NCBI GenBank assembly: GCA_947500545.1
Contig: CANMSO010000003.1
Location: forward strand, 434,001-498,000
DNA length: 64,000 nucleotides
Origin: an uncultured Aquimarina sp.
GTDB taxonomy: Bacteria; Bacteroidota; Bacteroidia; Flavobacteriales; Flavobacteriaceae
Direction of reading: 5' to 3'
Positions 45,231-54,146 of this stretch are shown piece after piece; position 1 is the stretch's first letter, and each line of letters starts with the position of its first letter. Under the pieces are notes generated by a model, which was given only the letters and a program-made list of their open reading frames with translations, was not told the origin of the DNA and did no database searches. Both the position numbers and the translations under genes were made by a program.

Positions 45231-45240
45231 AAGGAGGTGA
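45231..45240 (+). promoter_or_regulatory. Perfect extended Shine-Dalgarno sequence
   Basis: AAGGAGGTGA is fully complementary to the 3' end of 16S rRNA and lies 3 bp before the ATG at 45244 (GGAGG core 7 bases away). Shine-Dalgarno sites are rare in Bacteroidota because the anti-SD is sequestered on the ribosome; no other gene in this window has one this strong. Confidence 0.7.
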
Positions 45241-45243
45241 TAG

Positions 45244-45330
45244 ATGAAATTTCTTAAAAAGGTCACAAGACACAACCTTGATGGGTGTACAGTTACTAAA
45301 ATTAGTAACTGTATAGTAGAAGGTGGTTAG
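45244..45330 (+). CDS. 28-codon ORF with perfect Shine-Dalgarno, possible small peptide
   Basis: Encodes a basic peptide beginning MKFLKKVTRHNLDGC and ending CIVEGG, with two cysteines. It is preceded by AAGGAGGTGA at 7-base core spacing, contains a perfect 12 bp-arm inverted repeat (45288-45313) and is followed by two more hairpins, the last a terminator. No similarity recognised. It could be a real peptide, a leader peptide, or part of a structured RNA whose reading frame is incidental. Confidence 0.4.
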   Translation: MKFLKKVTRHNLDGCTVTKISNCIVEGG

Positions 45331-45373
45331 CTTCGTTATTTTATTTACTTAGTTTTAAATTAAAAATAACGAA
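45288..45373 (+). ncRNA. Two consecutive strong hairpins of unknown function
   Basis: Hairpin 1: TACAGTTACTAA / TTAGTAACTGTA, 12 bp perfect arms, 2-base spacer (45288-45313), inside the small ORF. Hairpin 2: TTCGTTATTTT / AAAATAACGAA, 11 bp perfect arms with a 20-base loop (45332-45373). With the terminator that follows they give three stacked stems in 130 bases, which suggests a structured RNA. Confidence 0.45.
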
Positions 45374-45380
45374 TTAGCCC

Positions 45381-45416
45381 AAAAAATGCCTTGACGGTAA
45401 TGTTAAGGCATTTTTT
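45381..45416. terminator. Terminator of the small unit beside recA
   Basis: Perfect 12 bp stem AAAAAATGCCTT / AAGGCATTTTTT with a 12-base loop. The T6 tail supports termination on the plus strand; A6 on the other side makes it usable in both directions. Confidence 0.88.
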
Positions 45417-45651
45417 ATTCCATTTAAAGTGATTTGTACTATAAAAAATAGCTAAACAATTTATTGCGGTATATATTCTATGGTGAAGTGATTCAGGCAA
45501 AATAGTTTATGAATAATTACGAAAAAAATCGAAAGGTCAGATAACATTTGGCCACTATTACTAATATGCATAATAATGAAAAATAATTAAGAGAAGAATA
45601 TTTACCTTGCAGGTTTATAATAGATTTTATTTAAACCTAAGTAGTGCGTAT

Positions 45652-47418
45652 ATGTTATCAAATGACATAAATAAAGTAATCCAAATAGTGATTATTTTAA
45701 TGTTTTGTATGCTTTCTCCAATTAATACTAATCTATATTCACAGCATAATCAGGATGATTTTGCTAATAAAAATATTCCTCTTAACAAGAAGTTTGATTC
45801 TTTATCACAAAAAACTTTCAAAGAATTGGCAGCTTCTTATTACAGCAGTAATGATACTATCCGTTCATATCTTTATGCAAAAAAATATTTGGATAAAGCT
45901 AAGAAAGAAAAGGATACCATTGCAATGGCTAGGGGATATGGTCTTTTAGGAACAATACAGAAAAAGAGGTTGGAGATTACATATTTTGATAGCGTTATTT
46001 CCTTAACCAAAAATATCAAGCATAAATCTTATCCAACATTGCCTTATATCAGAAAGGGTATAGTATACTACATTAATAAAGAATATTCCAAAGCTTTAGA
46101 TAATTATTTAATCGCGCAAGAATATGCCCAAAAAAGTAACAATGTTCGTTTTCAAATAGCTATTAAACATAATATTGCTTTACTAAAAAAAGCAGTAGGT
46201 GGTAGAAAAGAAACAGTACGCATGTTTAAAGAAAATTTAGAATATATCAGAATGCAAGATACTACAATTTTCGATTATTTCGGACCACAACTGTATAACT
46301 TATATGGTATTGCAGATTCATTTAATAAAATGAAAATGCCTGACTCTGCTAAAATTTATATAAAAAAAGGATTAGACAAAAGCTTACATTTTCAAGAGCT
46401 ACCTTTTTATGCTGATTTTTTAATGTTGAGTGGTATTAATAATAATTTATTTGGGAATTATCAACAAGCATTGGATTCTTTGTATAAAGCCGCTAATCAA
46501 ATTAAAAATTTAAAATACAGCAATATAAATGAACCAATTATATATCTTCAAACAGCTAAGGCATTGCTAAAAACTAATCGAGAAACAGAAGCGATTATAT
46601 ATCTGAAAAAAATAGATTCTATTACAGATGTTAGTAATTATGATTTTGAAAAAAAAGAAGCTTTTGATTTATTAATTGGATACTATAAGGATAGGGGAGA
46701 TTTAAAGAATCAATTACGTGTTACGAGCAAATTGATTGAAATGGATACCCTTTTTAATAAAAAGAATATAGATGTGAGATCTGATATTTTGAAAAAGTAT
46801 GAATTAGCGCAATTAATTAGTTCCAGAGAAGATATAATTTCCCAAATAAAAAAACAAAAAGATCAATCAACTAAAAGTTTTTATTTTGTAACAGGTATTG
46901 CCATTATTTTGACTATTATCCTTTTTAGCTACTATCGAAAACAAAAAAAATATAAACAGCGTTTTGAGGAACTTTATCACACACAAACTGTGCATAAAAA
47001 AAACGAAAAACAACAAGTTTTATCCAAAGAGAAAATGCCACTGGCTGTTCCAGAAGAGATTATAAAGAATGTTCTTAACAAATTAACAGTTTTTGAAAAT
47101 GAATTGGGCTTTTTAGAAGCCGAATTGTCCTTAAACAAAATAGCAAAAAGATTTGGAACCAATTCTAAATACTTGTCCCAAATTGTTAATACCTACAAAG
47201 AGAATTCATTCAATCATTATATTAATGAATTAAGAATAAACCAATCAATAATTAGGTTAAAAACAGATTCTAAATTTCGAAATTACACCATAAAAGCAAT
47301 TGCTAGGGAAGCAGGTTTTAATAATACAGATACTTTTTCTAAGGCTTTCTACAAGCAAAACGGAATACACCCTTCTTATTTTATAAAAGAATTAGAAAAA
47401 CAGCTTGGTACTGCTTAA
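45652..47418 (+). CDS. TPR-repeat AraC-type transcriptional regulator
   Basis: 588 residues from the ATG at 45652 (MLSNDINKVIQIVIILMFCM, a signal or anchor helix); a TTG frame from 45607 is less likely. TPR-like repeats fill about 40-400. A membrane helix at about 410-430 (SFYFVTGIAIILTIILFSYY) leads to a cytoplasmic AraC-type HTH domain (about 485-585, ending HPSYFIKELEKQL). Same family as the truncated gene at 1-1428. A pair of direct repeats and a lipoprotein gene follow downstream and may be its target. Confidence 0.9.
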   Translation: MLSNDINKVIQIVIILMFCMLSPINTNLYSQHNQDDFANKNIPLNKKFDSLSQKTFKELAASYYSSNDTIRSYLYAKKYLDKAKKEKDTIAMARGYGLLGTIQKKRLEITYFDSVISLTKNIKHKSYPTLPYIRKGIVYYINKEYSKALDNYLIAQEYAQKSNNVRFQIAIKHNIALLKKAVGGRKETVRMFKENLEYIRMQDTTIFDYFGPQLYNLYGIADSFNKMKMPDSAKIYIKKGLDKSLHFQELPFYADFLMLSGINNNLFGNYQQALDSLYKAANQIKNLKYSNINEPIIYLQTAKALLKTNRETEAIIYLKKIDSITDVSNYDFEKKEAFDLLIGYYKDRGDLKNQLRVTSKLIEMDTLFNKKNIDVRSDILKKYELAQLISSREDIISQIKKQKDQSTKSFYFVTGIAIILTIILFSYYRKQKKYKQRFEELYHTQTVHKKNEKQQVLSKEKMPLAVPEEIIKNVLNKLTVFENELGFLEAELSLNKIAKRFGTNSKYLSQIVNTYKENSFNHYINELRINQSIIRLKTDSKFRNYTIKAIAREAGFNNTDTFSKAFYKQNGIHPSYFIKELEKQLGTA

Positions 47419-47450
47419 ATTAAAGTCTTCTTCACAAATTATGACTTTAA

Positions 47451-47503
47451 CACTGCGTTTTCCGTGAAAACGGTTTGCTATTACACTGTGTTTTCAAGAA
47501 AAC
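47451..47503. repeat. Tandem imperfect direct repeats, each a small dyad; candidate AraC-type operator
   Basis: CACTG-C-GTTTTC-CGT-GAAAAC (47451-47471) and CACTG-T-GTTTTC-AA-GAAAAC (47484-47503). The repeats start 33 bp apart, about three helical turns. They lie between the regulator and the lipoprotein gene, 47-99 bp upstream of a -7 box. Confidence 0.55.
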
Positions 47504-47549
47504 AGGGTAGAAGGCGATAAAAGATAAAGTAGAAGCCGCATTACAAGAT

Positions 47550-47557
47550 TACATTTG
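47550..47557 (+). promoter_or_regulatory. -7 box of the lipoprotein gene
   Basis: TACATTTG fits TAnnTTTG, 28 bp before the ATG at 47586. It lacks a -33 TTG, as expected for an activator-dependent promoter. Confidence 0.45.
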
Positions 47558-47585
47558 AAATCAATTAATTTAAAAACAAATTATT

Positions 47586-48569
47586 ATGATTAAAACAAAA
47601 TCTTATTTAGTGTTGGCTTTAATTACCCTTTTAACCTTTTCCTGTAGTAAGGATGAAGTAGAAACTATCGAAACAGTTCAAGAAATTCAAGTCTTAGAGT
47701 TTGATTCAAAAGTAGCTCTAGAACAAGAAATTGATCAAGTTTTGGAATTCAAAAAGAGACAAGAATTGTCAATATCAAAAAAACTCTTTGGTGAAAGCTT
47801 GAAAAACTTTGATTTTAGTGCTAAACAACCAGATGTAGAAAAAGAAGAGAAAATCAATCAAGATGTTCTTTTTGAGTCAGTTAAGTTGTATCATCAGGAA
47901 AAGTTAAATGCAGTATATGAGTTAAGAAAAGAGAAAAATTTTACTAGTATACAAAGTATAGCCGATGAGATCAATTTTCTTGCTTTAATAAATCCAAAAA
48001 AGGCGGGTAAACTCACTAATAAATTTCAAAATTTACTTGTTAAAACCAAATTTGGTACATCTACTATATTTGATGATAGAAAAGCTAATGTAATCAACAC
48101 AGATGGAGAAGTATTTGTTAATGGTCAAAAGCAAGAAACAGCTACATCCGTTCAGATGAAAAACTCAGCAAGAATCAAAGAAGGAGTATTAGCTTATAGT
48201 ACAGATAATATTTTTGCAGTTACTTGGCATACTGGAGCACGACGTGATTCTGGGGAAAGAATATTTACAAAATTAGGGGGCTGGATTATATTAAATGGGG
48301 TTTCATATCCTTTTGCTACTGCTTTTAATCCAAGAAGTGATTCTTATTCTCGAATAAGATCAATTAATGCAGATGGACTTTGTGGCCCTACATTAAGAAC
48401 CTTAAAATATGCCAGTGGTTTTGGACCCGTTGTTGAAATAGCACAAACGATTAGTTATGCTATTTGTAGAGATGCATATTATCCCCAACAAGGAAAAGTG
48501 TCTGGAGATTTTGCTACAGTTTTAGCCAATGGACAAATCCTAAGGGCTAGTGGCACGGCAGCATATTAA
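47586..48569 (+). CDS. Hypothetical lipoprotein, 327 residues
   Basis: Signal peptide with lipobox (KSYLVLALITLLTFSC). A helical charged region (about 30-150, with KRQELSISKKLFGESLKNFD) is followed by a beta-rich C-terminal domain with two cysteines (INADGLCGPTLRTLKYASGF and YAICRDAYYP) that could form a disulfide. No recognised family. It lies 167 bp after the TPR-AraC regulator and has its own -7 box and terminator. Confidence 0.75.
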   Translation: MIKTKSYLVLALITLLTFSCSKDEVETIETVQEIQVLEFDSKVALEQEIDQVLEFKKRQELSISKKLFGESLKNFDFSAKQPDVEKEEKINQDVLFESVKLYHQEKLNAVYELRKEKNFTSIQSIADEINFLALINPKKAGKLTNKFQNLLVKTKFGTSTIFDDRKANVINTDGEVFVNGQKQETATSVQMKNSARIKEGVLAYSTDNIFAVTWHTGARRDSGERIFTKLGGWIILNGVSYPFATAFNPRSDSYSRIRSINADGLCGPTLRTLKYASGFGPVVEIAQTISYAICRDAYYPQQGKVSGDFATVLANGQILRASGTAAY

Positions 48570-48596
48570 TTTTTTAGGTACAATTATTACTATGAT

Positions 48597-48628
48597 GAGG
48601 TTGTTTGATGAAAACAACCTCTTTTTTT
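48597..48628 (+). terminator. Terminator after the lipoprotein gene
   Basis: Stem GAGGTTGTTT / AAACAACCTC, 5-base loop, followed by T7. Confidence 0.9.
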
Positions 48629-48647
48629 ACTCAAAACTCACCTATTC

Positions 48648-48677
48648 TTGCATATTTCATTACGATTTGTACTTTTG
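48648..48677 (+). promoter_or_regulatory. trhO promoter (Bacteroidota type)
   Basis: TTG (48648-48650), 19-base spacer, TACTTTTG (48670-48677), a full match to TTG-N17-20-TAnnTTTG. Predicts a leader of about 38 bases. Confidence 0.75.
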
Positions 48678-48720
48678 CAGCATATAAATTATTTCTTTTA
48701 ACTTAAAACATTAGTATAGC

Positions 48721-49752
48721 ATGCAACTGTACAATAAATTAAGTGCAAAAGAAAGAGCAGCACTTATTGACGAGGCAGGTACAGACCGCCTTACGCTTTC
48801 TTTCTATCAATATGCACATATCGGTAATACCGAAATCTTTAGAAATCATCTTTTTATTCATTGGAACGAACTTGATGTTCTTGGTAGAATTTATGTAGCT
48901 CACGAGGGTATCAATGGTCAGTTATCGGTACCGGCACCAAATTTCAAAGCTTTCAAAGAGCATCTTGACAGTATATCGTTTTTAGAAAACGTACGCCTTA
49001 ATATAGCTAGAGAACAGGATATCAAATCTTTTCTAAAACTAAAAGTAAAAGTACGTCACAAGATTGTTGCCGATGGGTTGAATGATGATACTTTTGATGT
49101 AACAAATAAGGGTGTGCATGTAGATGCCTCGACATTTAACGAACTTATCGAAGACCCAGAGACTGTATTGGTAGATATGCGTAATCATTATGAGAGTGAG
49201 ATTGGTCATTTTAAAGGAGCAGTTACTCCGGATGTAGATACATTTAGAGACTCTTTAGATATTATCGAAGAAGATCTTAAAGATCATAAGGAAGATAAAA
49301 AATTAGTTATGTATTGCACAGGCGGGATTAGATGTGAGAAAGCTAGTGCATATTATAAGCATAAAGGCTTCAAAAATGTTTTTCAGTTAGAAGGGGGTAT
49401 AATAGAATATGCCAGACAAATAGAAGAAAAAGGTTTAGAAAATAAATTTGTGGGTAAAAATTTCGTTTTTGATCACAGAAGGTCAGAACGAATTACAGAA
49501 GATGTAATTGCTAATTGTCATCAATGTGGAAAATCTTGTGATACTCATGTAAATTGTGAGAATGAGGCATGCCACTTATTATTTATTCAATGTTCAGCTT
49601 GTGCTGCAGAAATGGAAAATTGCTGTTCAACGGTATGTAAAGAAATAAACAGATTACCGTTTGAAGAACAAAAAGCATTAAGAAAAGGCAAAGGGAACAG
49701 TAATAAGATCTTTAAAAAAGGTCGTTCTGAAGTGCTGAAATACAAGCAGTAA
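48721..49752 (+). CDS. trhO: tRNA uridine(34) hydroxylase / rhodanese-related sulfurtransferase TrhO
   Basis: 343 residues. An N-terminal acylphosphatase-like domain (VAHEGINGQLS) is followed by a rhodanese domain with active-site CTGGIRC (C199 and C205) and a Cys-rich C-terminal zinc-binding region (CHQCGKSCDTHVNCENEACH...CSACAAEMENCC). TrhO makes 5-hydroxyuridine at position 34 of certain tRNAs in an oxygen-dependent reaction. Single gene with its own promoter. Confidence 0.95.
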   Translation: MQLYNKLSAKERAALIDEAGTDRLTLSFYQYAHIGNTEIFRNHLFIHWNELDVLGRIYVAHEGINGQLSVPAPNFKAFKEHLDSISFLENVRLNIAREQDIKSFLKLKVKVRHKIVADGLNDDTFDVTNKGVHVDASTFNELIEDPETVLVDMRNHYESEIGHFKGAVTPDVDTFRDSLDIIEEDLKDHKEDKKLVMYCTGGIRCEKASAYYKHKGFKNVFQLEGGIIEYARQIEEKGLENKFVGKNFVFDHRRSERITEDVIANCHQCGKSCDTHVNCENEACHLLFIQCSACAAEMENCCSTVCKEINRLPFEEQKALRKGKGNSNKIFKKGRSEVLKYKQ

Positions 49753-49765
49753 TGCTAAAAAGGTG

Positions 49766-49801
49766 AAGATACTATGCAGATAATTTTTTTCACAGTATCT
49801 T
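49766..49801 (+). terminator. Hairpin after trhO
   Basis: AAGATACT and AGTATCTT, 8 bp arms with a T-rich 20-base loop. It lacks a good U-tract, so it is a weak terminator candidate or a stabilising 3' end. Confidence 0.4.
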
Positions 49802-49863
49802 TAACAATTGAGATGTTAGAATCAAATTATCGTTTCTAAACATTTAGTAAGAACCATTTTTGT

Positions 49864-49879
49864 TACGATTTTAATCGTA
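49864..49879. promoter_or_regulatory. Short perfect palindrome upstream of ricT
   Basis: TACGATT-TT-AATCGTA, 7 bp arms, 25 bp before the ricT start. Possible operator or 5' leader hairpin; no regulator assigned. Confidence 0.35.
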
Positions 49880-49904
49880 GACAAATTTCAATATAGGTAG
49901 AAAT

Positions 49905-51230
49905 ATGGGATGTAGTAGTTGTTCCTCCGGAAAAGACGGACAACCAAAAGGGTGTAAGAATAATGGTACCTGTGGTACTGATGGTTGTAATAAATTAACA
50001 GTTTTTGATTGGCTATCTAATATGTCACTTCCTAGTGGCGCAACCCCTTTTTCTTGTGTCGAAATACGATTCAAGAATGGTAGGAAATCTTTTTTTAAAA
50101 ACACAGAAAATCTTTCGCTAAGTATTGGGGATGTAGTAGCTACAGAAGCTTCTCCCGGTCATGATGTTGGAATCGTTTCTCTTGTTGGTGAACTGGTTCG
50201 TGTACAAATGAAAAAGAAGAAGGTAGAAGTAGATAGCGAAGAGGTTAAAAAAGTGTATAGAAAAGCTTCTCAAAAAGATATTGATATCTGGCAAAAATCA
50301 CGGGACAGAGAAGAGAAAATGAAAGTTCGTGCCAGAGAAATTGCTATTAGACTTGAGCTGCAAATGAAAATTTCTGATATAGAGTTTCAAGGTGATGGCT
50401 CCAAAGCAACTTTTTATTATACAGCAGAAGAACGTGTCGATTTTAGGCAATTGATAAAAGAATTTGCCCATGAATTTAGTACACGTATAGAAATGCGACA
50501 AGTAGGTTTCAGACAAGAAGCTGCCCGATTGGGAGGCATTGGATCGTGTGGTCGTGAGTTATGCTGCTCAACATGGTTAACCGATTTCAGATCTGTAAAT
50601 ACTAGTGCAGCGCGATATCAGCAGCTATCTCTTAATCCACAAAAATTAGCAGGCCAATGCGGAAAATTAAAGTGTTGTCTTAATTATGAGTTAGATGCGT
50701 ATATAGACGCTTTAAATAGTTTTCCAAAATCTGACACAAAACTAAAAACTGAAAAAGGAACAGCGGTTTGCCAAAAAATAGACATATTTAGGGGATACTT
50801 ATGGTATGCATATGAGGGAGAATGGATGAATTGGCACAAGATTTCTACAGATCATGCAAAAGAAATAATTGCTGCAAACAATAACAACGAAAAGGTAGTC
50901 GGCCTAGAAGAATTTGCTTCAGAATTAATGGAAGACACTAAAATGAATTTTGAGAACGTTGTAGGACAAGATAGTTTAACTCGATTTGATCAACCAAAAC
51001 ATAATAAAAGAAGAAGGAAAAATCGTAACAAAAAGAAAAATACTTCTAGAGCAAATACAGACAAACAGACTTCGGGTTCGAATAAACCAAAAGGAGGAAA
51101 CTCTCAAAAACAGGCCGAAGGGTCGAACAAATCAAAAGGAGGAAGTTCTGGAAACAAAAACAATAAAAAGACAAGTAATCAACGTAATAAAAAATCTCGA
51201 TCTCGTAATAATAACAATGATAAAGGTTAG
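49905..51230 (+). CDS. ricT: PSP1/RicT family protein
   Basis: 441 residues. A short Cys-rich N-terminus (GCSSCSSGKDGQPKGCKNNG) precedes the PSP1 domain with LGGIGSCGRELCCSTWL and LAGQCGKLKCCLNYEL, cysteine motifs that hold Fe-S clusters in the Bacillus RicAFT complex. The last 80 residues are a basic Asn/Lys/Ser/Gly low-complexity tail. In Bacillus, RicT acts in RNA processing through RNase Y; its role here is inferred from homology. Overlaps gldH by 14 bp. Confidence 0.92.
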   Translation: MGCSSCSSGKDGQPKGCKNNGTCGTDGCNKLTVFDWLSNMSLPSGATPFSCVEIRFKNGRKSFFKNTENLSLSIGDVVATEASPGHDVGIVSLVGELVRVQMKKKKVEVDSEEVKKVYRKASQKDIDIWQKSRDREEKMKVRAREIAIRLELQMKISDIEFQGDGSKATFYYTAEERVDFRQLIKEFAHEFSTRIEMRQVGFRQEAARLGGIGSCGRELCCSTWLTDFRSVNTSAARYQQLSLNPQKLAGQCGKLKCCLNYELDAYIDALNSFPKSDTKLKTEKGTAVCQKIDIFRGYLWYAYEGEWMNWHKISTDHAKEIIAANNNNEKVVGLEEFASELMEDTKMNFENVVGQDSLTRFDQPKHNKRRRKNRNKKKNTSRANTDKQTSGSNKPKGGNSQKQAEGSNKSKGGSSGNKNNKKTSNQRNKKSRSRNNNNDKG

Positions 51231-51708
51231 ATCTGTTTTAGCAATTTTTGTTGCGATTAGTATGTTTTCTTGTGATGATAAACAAGTTTTTGATGAATAT
51301 CAAACGGTGTCAGAATCATGGGAAATAGATGAAGAAATAAGTTTTACTCTACCAAAACTTGATTCTGCACAAACCTATAATCTTTTTATTAATGTTCGCA
51401 ACACAAACGACTACAAATACAGTAATTTATTTTTGATTAGTGAGATGAAATTCCCCAACGGGAAAGTAGTTACAGATACTTTAGAATACGATCTTGCAGC
51501 TCCTAATGGAGAATGGTTGGGGGAAGGTTTTTCTGACCTTAAGGAAAATAAATTGTGGTATAAGGAAAATATAAACTTCATTGAAGAAGGAGTTTATACG
51601 ATCACCCTGCAGCATGCTATGAGAAAAAATGGCGAAGTTAATGGGATAAACTCCTTAGATGGAATTACAGATATCGGATTTAGAATAGAATATGCTCAAA
51701 ACCCTTAA
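51217..51708 (+). CDS. gldH: Gliding motility lipoprotein GldH
   Basis: 163 residues from the ATG at 51217, a frame different from the end of ricT. Lipobox in RSVLAIFVAISMFSC, then a beta-rich GldH domain (FDEYQTVSESWEIDEEISF; LFINVRNTNDYKYSNLFLI; GEWLGEGFSDLKENKLWYK). GldH is needed for gliding and type 9 secretion function in flavobacteria and sits in the cell envelope. It ends 3 bp before the penicillin-binding protein gene. Confidence 0.93.
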   Translation: MIKVRSVLAIFVAISMFSCDDKQVFDEYQTVSESWEIDEEISFTLPKLDSAQTYNLFINVRNTNDYKYSNLFLISEMKFPNGKVVTDTLEYDLAAPNGEWLGEGFSDLKENKLWYKENINFIEEGVYTITLQHAMRKNGEVNGINSLDGITDIGFRIEYAQNP

Positions 51709-51711
51709 AAT

Positions 51712-54045
51712 ATGGCAAAGGCAACACCCAAATCAAAAAAGAAAAAAACAAATAGTACAGGAATCAATACGTTAAAGTTTATAAAGGCATTTTGGATCAT
51801 ATTTGCATCTGGAATTTTTCTAGTTGTTTTATTATTTCTTTTTGCCAGTTGGGGTTTTTATGGTGATATGCCCAAGTTTGAAGAATTAGAAAACCCTCAA
51901 AACGATCTTGCAACACAGATTATTTCGTCTGATGGAACACAAATAGGAACTTTTTTCAAAGAAAACAGAACCCCGGTTAGTTATGATGATTTGCCACAAC
52001 ATTTGGTAGATGCACTAGTAGCAACAGAAGATGCTAGATATTATGAGCATTCGGGGATTGATGCAAGAGGTACTTTAAGAGCATTCATTTTTCTAGGAAG
52101 TAAAGGTGGGGCAAGTACCATATCTCAGCAGTTATCAAAACAACTGTTTACGGGCGGATCTAAAAATATTTGGGAACGTTTCAAACAAAAACTGAAAGAA
52201 TGGGTGATCGCAACTAGACTAGAAAGACAATACACAAAAAATGAGATCATAACAATGTATCTTAACAAGTATGATTTTCTTAATCAAGCGATTGGTATTA
52301 GTTCTGCGTCAAGAATCTATTTCGGGAAAAACCCGAAAGACCTCAATAAAGAAGAGGCGGCCGTTCTTGTAGGAATGCTTAAAAACTCGTCACTTTTTAA
52401 CCCCTTACGCAGACCAGAGATGGTAAAAAACAGGAGAGATGTTGTTCTTAATCAAATGGCGAAATATGATTATATAAATGAAAAAGAACGAGATAGCCTA
52501 AAGCAATTACCTCTTAATCTGGACTATTCGCCAGAAGGACATAACGACGGAACAGCAACTTATTTTAGAGAGTTTGTAAGAAGTTGGATGTCTAATTGGG
52601 TGAAAAATAATCCAAAAGGGGAAAATGAGGAAGGAGAAACAGAATATTTTGATATTTATAGAGATGGATTGCGAATTAATGTAACGATTGATTCAAGAAT
52701 GCAAAAATATGCAGAGGAAGCCGTAGAGGAACATATGTCAAATCTGCAAAAAGAGTTTGATTTGCAGGAGAAAAGTAATAAAACCTCACCTTTCAGAGAT
52801 TTAACAAAAGCTGAGTTGGAAAAAATAATCGATCGTAGTATTAAGTCTTCTGCCAGAAGAAAAAAAATGCTGACACAAGGGAAAAGTGAGAAACAAATAA
52901 GAAAATCTTTTGATGAAAAAACTGAGATGAAAATCTTCAGTTGGAAGGGTGAAATAGATACCATTATGACTCCAAAAGATTCTATCTTATATTATAAAAA
53001 ATTCTTACGCTCTGGATTAATGTCTATGGAGCCTCAAACTGGTCATGTAAAAGCTTGGGTAGGCGGTGTTAATTATAAACATTTTCAATATGATCATGTA
53101 TATCAGGGAGCACGTCAGGTGGGTTCTACATTTAAACCATTTGTATATGCAACGGCAATCGATCAATTAAAATTATCGCCATGCGACACTTTACCTGTAT
53201 CACAAATTACAATTCCAATCGGTTCTCATGGGGTACTAGAGAATGATTGGACTCCCAAAAACACAAGTTCTGATTATTCTGGATATATGAGCCTTAAAGA
53301 AGCATTGGCAAAATCTGTAAATACTATCTCTGCCCGTTTAATGGATAAAATTGGTCCAGAACCAATTGCACAACTTGCTAAAAAAACAGGTGTAAAATCT
53401 GATATACTTGCAGTAGCATCGATAGCCTTGGGATCTGTTGATTTAAAATTATCTGAAATGGTTGGTGCCTACAGTACTTTTGCTAATCAAGGAATTTATA
53501 CCAAACCAGTAATGATCACGAGTATCGAGGATAAAAATGGTGCAATTTTATACCAATTTGTCCCAGAAACACGAGATGTAATAAGTAGAGAAGCTGCATA
53601 TGTTACAATTAATTTAATGGAAGGTGTAACTCGATCAGGGTCTGGAGTCAGATTAAGAACGGGACCATCTACACGATATTCTATTAAAAATGTGGTAACA
53701 GGTCACCCGTATGGATTTGATAACCCTATCGCTGGTAAAACCGGAACAACTCAAAATCAAAGTGATGGATGGTTTATGGGTATTGTACCTAACCTATGTA
53801 CAGGAGTATGGGTAGGAGGCGATGACAGAGCAACACATTTTAAGGATACAGAATTTGGACAAGGAGCAACTATGGCATTACCTGTTTGGGCTTTGTATAT
53901 GAAAAAATGTTATGCAGATAAAACATTAAAAGTGTCTAAAGATGCTTTTAAGGAACCAGAAACACTTACCATAGAAGTAGACTGCGAGGCGTATAAAAAG
54001 AGAAATGTTAAGGACGAAAATATAGATGACGAGTTTAGTCTTTAG
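51712..54045 (+). CDS. Class A penicillin-binding protein (PBP1A type)
   Basis: 777 residues: membrane helix at about 24-48, GT51 glycosyltransferase domain with catalytic E106 (VATEDARYYEHSGID) and a transpeptidase domain with S472 (GSTFKPF), SVN (KSVNTISARL) and KTGTT (676-680). It polymerises and crosslinks peptidoglycan. The last gene of the ricT-gldH-PBP cluster, 3 bp after gldH. Confidence 0.96.
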   Translation: MAKATPKSKKKKTNSTGINTLKFIKAFWIIFASGIFLVVLLFLFASWGFYGDMPKFEELENPQNDLATQIISSDGTQIGTFFKENRTPVSYDDLPQHLVDALVATEDARYYEHSGIDARGTLRAFIFLGSKGGASTISQQLSKQLFTGGSKNIWERFKQKLKEWVIATRLERQYTKNEIITMYLNKYDFLNQAIGISSASRIYFGKNPKDLNKEEAAVLVGMLKNSSLFNPLRRPEMVKNRRDVVLNQMAKYDYINEKERDSLKQLPLNLDYSPEGHNDGTATYFREFVRSWMSNWVKNNPKGENEEGETEYFDIYRDGLRINVTIDSRMQKYAEEAVEEHMSNLQKEFDLQEKSNKTSPFRDLTKAELEKIIDRSIKSSARRKKMLTQGKSEKQIRKSFDEKTEMKIFSWKGEIDTIMTPKDSILYYKKFLRSGLMSMEPQTGHVKAWVGGVNYKHFQYDHVYQGARQVGSTFKPFVYATAIDQLKLSPCDTLPVSQITIPIGSHGVLENDWTPKNTSSDYSGYMSLKEALAKSVNTISARLMDKIGPEPIAQLAKKTGVKSDILAVASIALGSVDLKLSEMVGAYSTFANQGIYTKPVMITSIEDKNGAILYQFVPETRDVISREAAYVTINLMEGVTRSGSGVRLRTGPSTRYSIKNVVTGHPYGFDNPIAGKTGTTQNQSDGWFMGIVPNLCTGVWVGGDDRATHFKDTEFGQGATMALPVWALYMKKCYADKTLKVSKDAFKEPETLTIEVDCEAYKKRNVKDENIDDEFSL

Positions 54046-54146
54046 TACTGCTTTTTAAGCTATATAAATTATTCATAAAACTATACCGTTTCAAACGTTG
54101 TAATACTATTTTTTTAGTACTTTTAGTTTGCTAAAATTAGAACATT

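Noticed and set aside
50986..51216. N-terminal extension of gldH over the ricT tail
   Set aside because: The extra residues are a basic low-complexity frame shadow; the lipobox start at 51217 fits the GldH family.
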